The notes under the pieces: model-generated
Told to the model about the DNA's origin: nothing
The model's database searches: none
The model's input: only the letters and a program-made list of their open reading frames with translations
Translations under genes and position numbers: made by a program
DNA from: Nitrospirae bacterium GWC2_57_9
Lineage (GTDB): Bacteria > Nitrospirota > UBA9217
Reading direction: 5' to 3'
Assembly: GCA_001805085.1 (NCBI GenBank)
Contig: MHEA01000183.1
Span: forward strand, 4,836 to 12,637
DNA: 7,802 nucleotides
Shown here: piece after piece, positions 5,715-7,802 of the stretch
Position numbering within the stretch: position 1 is the stretch's first letter
Layout: each line of letters opens with the position of its first letter

Positions 5715-7802
5715 CTATTGCTCCGGCGTGTTTTTTGGTTCGTTGATGCTTATCGAGACGCTTCCTTTTGTGCAGCAAAGCGGGTCGCTCAAATCCGGCG
5801 GTTGCGCGTCGACCCGCAGCTCTCGGCGCCTGGCCTCGGTCTCCTCCTCCCGCGCCTTTGCTTCCTGGGTCCGCAGATCGAGGATCCTGCTCTTCTGTAT
5901 GAAGTCCTCGCAGGCGTCGCATTTCCCGACGACCGCTTCGAGGATCGTCCCCTGCGTCGGCAGCGTGATCAGTTGCGGCTCCCCGGGACCGGTCGGCAGG
6001 TTCTTCGTTTCCGCCTCGATGTCCACCCAGGCCTTCACGGCACCTGGATCGGATACCGGGTAGGCCGCCTTGTGGGCCACGAAGCCCAGGATGTCGTTGT
6101 CCAGAATGGCCGCGATCCTGCCGTATGCCTGTAGTTTCAGGAAGCGCTGGTCAGCGTTCTGCCGCAGCCAGATTGCCTGCATATAGTGGAGCCAGTTGTC
6201 TTCGATATGGCACGCGAGCTGGCCGAATACGGCCTCGGCCTCCGCGATCTCCATCGTGGAGAAGCCTTCCTTCATGGCAGCGGTTTCGCCGGCTGCGGTC
6301 CAGGCTTCATCCAGTTTCGCGGCCGCGGCCTTCACGTTATTGTACATTCCCGCGTCGTCTGCGGAAAAGTCCACGAAGGAGAGAAGGCCCCATTGCAGAA
6401 GCGCGTCCACCAGGGATCCTGGGATCCCGATCGAATCGAGGGCCTTGGCGATCGAGGAGGTGACGGCATTGTACTGGAAGTCGCGCGGGGTGACCGCGGC
6501 AAAGAAACTCTTGAGCGCCTCGCTCGGTTTCGCAGAAGCCTTTTCGTCCTTGAGCTTGTTCAAAGCGTCGATCGCCGGGCGGTCGGCATAGATGAGGGCC
6601 ATATACAGGACCCGGCGAAGCACGGTTATACGGCATTTGGCCGCGACACAGGCGGCCCAGCCGAAGCTGCCGCCCAACAAAGCCGCTGACTTGCATTCCC
6701 AGCTGCTCGCCGCTTTTTTCACTTTGCCGATCGCGGCGATCAGTCTGCCGTAGGAACCGGCTATCGCCTCCACATGGGTCTTCAGCTCGTTCTGGAGCGA
6801 ACTGCCCATGTCGCCCGCCGCCCTTGCCTCCTCCTTTTTCAGCTCCAGGAACCGCGCCTGCGTCTCCAGCGTTTTGGCCGCGTCAAAGCCGGGCAGGAAG
6901 ACCTTGTCCCGGAGCGCCTGCGTGAGCACATCCTGATGGCAGAGCACCCAGGCCGGCGTTATTTTGAACCGGGGGTTGGGCAGGAGCAGGCAGAGCCGGG
7001 TGGATGCGAGCGCAGTTGTCACGACGTAGTTGCTCATGATCTCGAAATAATGGCAGTTCAACGTGTGGCAGCGGTTGGTGTTCGCGATCGTCCGGGTCTG
7101 TTTCTGATCACGTCCCGTTTCACGCGAGACCTCCATCCTGAGCTTGCGCATGTTCTTTATCGTGTTCGAGGCCTGGACGGTCCTCTCCCGCGTCTGGTTG
7201 AGTGTCTGGCTGACCTGGTTCGTCAGTCCGGCGCCGGGCGTGACCGACCCGCCGCCCTCCAGGGGGATCGTAGCGGTAATGTTGAAGTTCGAAGAGACCT
7301 GCCGCCCCACCGTCCTGGCGTCCCGTTCCGTCAAATTCTCGCTGACCCGCATCTCCGATTCGGCGGCCAGCTCCTGTTCGGTCTTGATCGTGCTCTTGTC
7401 CCAGGAATGGACCTCGAGGGTCAGCTGCTCGCCCGGCGCAAGACTGATGGAATTGATCAGTTCACCCCGGGTATACCCCTTGTGCTCCCAGGCCTGGGTG
7501 AATACGGCACAGACTGCGAAATGGGGATAGGGATTCTTGAACGGCTGATAGGGTGAAGGCAGCAGGACCTTCTTCAGAACATCCGCCAGCACACCCGGTA
7601 CCGCCTTCGCATCCTTGATTTCCTGTCCGAGCTGCTCGTCAAAATCGAAGCCTGCGCGCTCCAACGGCTCGATCAGATCACCCAGCCTGTCCCGCAGTGT
7701 CCCGGATACCCAGTCCTTCAGCCATCCGCTGTACAGCGCACGAGCTTCGGCATCGCTCATGTCGGGCCGGAACTCGGGGATTCCCCGCTCGATGGCTATC
7801 AT
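5715..7802 (-). CDS. Large uncharacterised protein, reaching the window edge
   Basis: No function is known to me. The frame is open for 695 codons from the window edge to TAG at 5717-5715. An ATG lies exactly at the edge (7802-7800), so the true start may be there or further upstream. No signal peptide or long hydrophobic helix is seen. Visible parts, numbered from the edge ATG: a predicted beta segment ISLAPGEQLTLEVHSWD (119-135); a polar Gln/Thr/Glu-rich helix with a glycine-rich break (GGGSVTPGAG, 183-192); NTNRCHTLNCHYFEI (241-255); a charged helical stretch (about 308-365); an Ala-rich helical middle; LPTQGTILEAVVGKCDACE (614-632) with a CxxC; and an Arg/Glu-rich coiled-coil-like tail (644-665). 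The LAPGE...W, N-x-N-C-H and LPT-G-x3-EAV-G-x-C-x2-CE segments recall a set of large hypothetical proteins I have seen without an assigned function. It heads the block with the two HELLH proteins. Confidence 0.78.
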   Translation of the reverse strand: MIAIERGIPEFRPDMSDAEARALYSGWLKDWVSGTLRDRLGDLIEPLERAGFDFDEQLGQEIKDAKAVPGVLADVLKKVLLPSPYQPFKNPYPHFAVCAVFTQAWEHKGYTRGELINSISLAPGEQLTLEVHSWDKSTIKTEQELAAESEMRVSENLTERDARTVGRQVSSNFNITATIPLEGGGSVTPGAGLTNQVSQTLNQTRERTVQASNTIKNMRKLRMEVSRETGRDQKQTRTIANTNRCHTLNCHYFEIMSNYVVTTALASTRLCLLLPNPRFKITPAWVLCHQDVLTQALRDKVFLPGFDAAKTLETQARFLELKKEEARAAGDMGSSLQNELKTHVEAIAGSYGRLIAAIGKVKKAASSWECKSAALLGGSFGWAACVAAKCRITVLRRVLYMALIYADRPAIDALNKLKDEKASAKPSEALKSFFAAVTPRDFQYNAVTSSIAKALDSIGIPGSLVDALLQWGLLSFVDFSADDAGMYNNVKAAAAKLDEAWTAAGETAAMKEGFSTMEIAEAEAVFGQLACHIEDNWLHYMQAIWLRQNADQRFLKLQAYGRIAAILDNDILGFVAHKAAYPVSDPGAVKAWVDIEAETKNLPTGPGEPQLITLPTQGTILEAVVGKCDACEDFIQKSRILDLRTQEAKAREEETEARRRELRVDAQPPDLSDPLCCTKGSVSISINEPKNTPEQ

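Noticed and set aside
6413..6428. GGGATCC-TG-GGATCCC palindrome inside the large gene
   Set aside because: It is a short palindrome within coding sequence encoding ordinary residues, with no partner elsewhere in the window. It is most likely chance.
6774..7556. Plus-strand open frame of 260 codons opposite the large gene
   Set aside because: It is rich in Arg, Leu, Gly and His as expected for an antisense shadow. The minus-strand frame is longer, has natural composition and couples to downstream genes.
5715..7802. Assignment of the block to an extracellular contractile injection or toxin-antitoxin system
   Set aside because: No sheath, tube, baseplate, ATPase, toxin or antitoxin gene is visible in the window. 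The idea rests only on a vague resemblance and needs upstream sequence.

Overview
The window comes from a bacterial chromosome of moderately high GC. A Nitrospirota- or Desulfobacterota-like organism fits the style of the GuaA and of the small lysine-rich helix-turn-helix-like protein. That placement is an impression from protein style, not a computed result. No rRNA, tRNA, CRISPR array, integrase or transposase gene is visible.

Layout. Two plus-strand genes lie at the left. guaA (58-1608) makes GMP synthase; it has an extended -10 promoter in front and a strong intrinsic terminator behind. A CDF-family cation efflux gene (1864-2763) follows, with its own extended -10 element and a TTG start set by AGGAGG. 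It meets a minus-strand TauE/SafE-type permease gene (2760-3500) tail to tail, with the two stop codons overlapping in the four bases CTAA. Everything to the right is on the minus strand. There is an AT-rich inverted-repeat element (about 3511-3632) and a small HTH-like gene (3639-4031) with a near-consensus sigma-70 promoter. Beyond these lies a tightly packed three-gene block (7802 down to 4147): a large protein of at least 695 residues that reaches the window edge, then two smaller proteins that each carry YHELLH[VI]WF, a zincin-like HExxH motif.

How the genes work together. guaA, the CDF pump and the permease are ordinary housekeeping or transport genes and share no obvious pathway. The three-gene block looks like one translationally coupled transcription unit: stop and start abut as TAG-ATG between the first two genes and overlap as ATGA between the second and third. 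The two HELLH proteins appear to be anciently duplicated and strongly diverged paralogs. They are also AT-richer than the large gene. The large protein belongs to no family I can name with a function. This block is the part of the window most likely to hold an undescribed system, possibly a large scaffold or substrate protein with two dedicated metallopeptidase-like partners, but that role is inference only.
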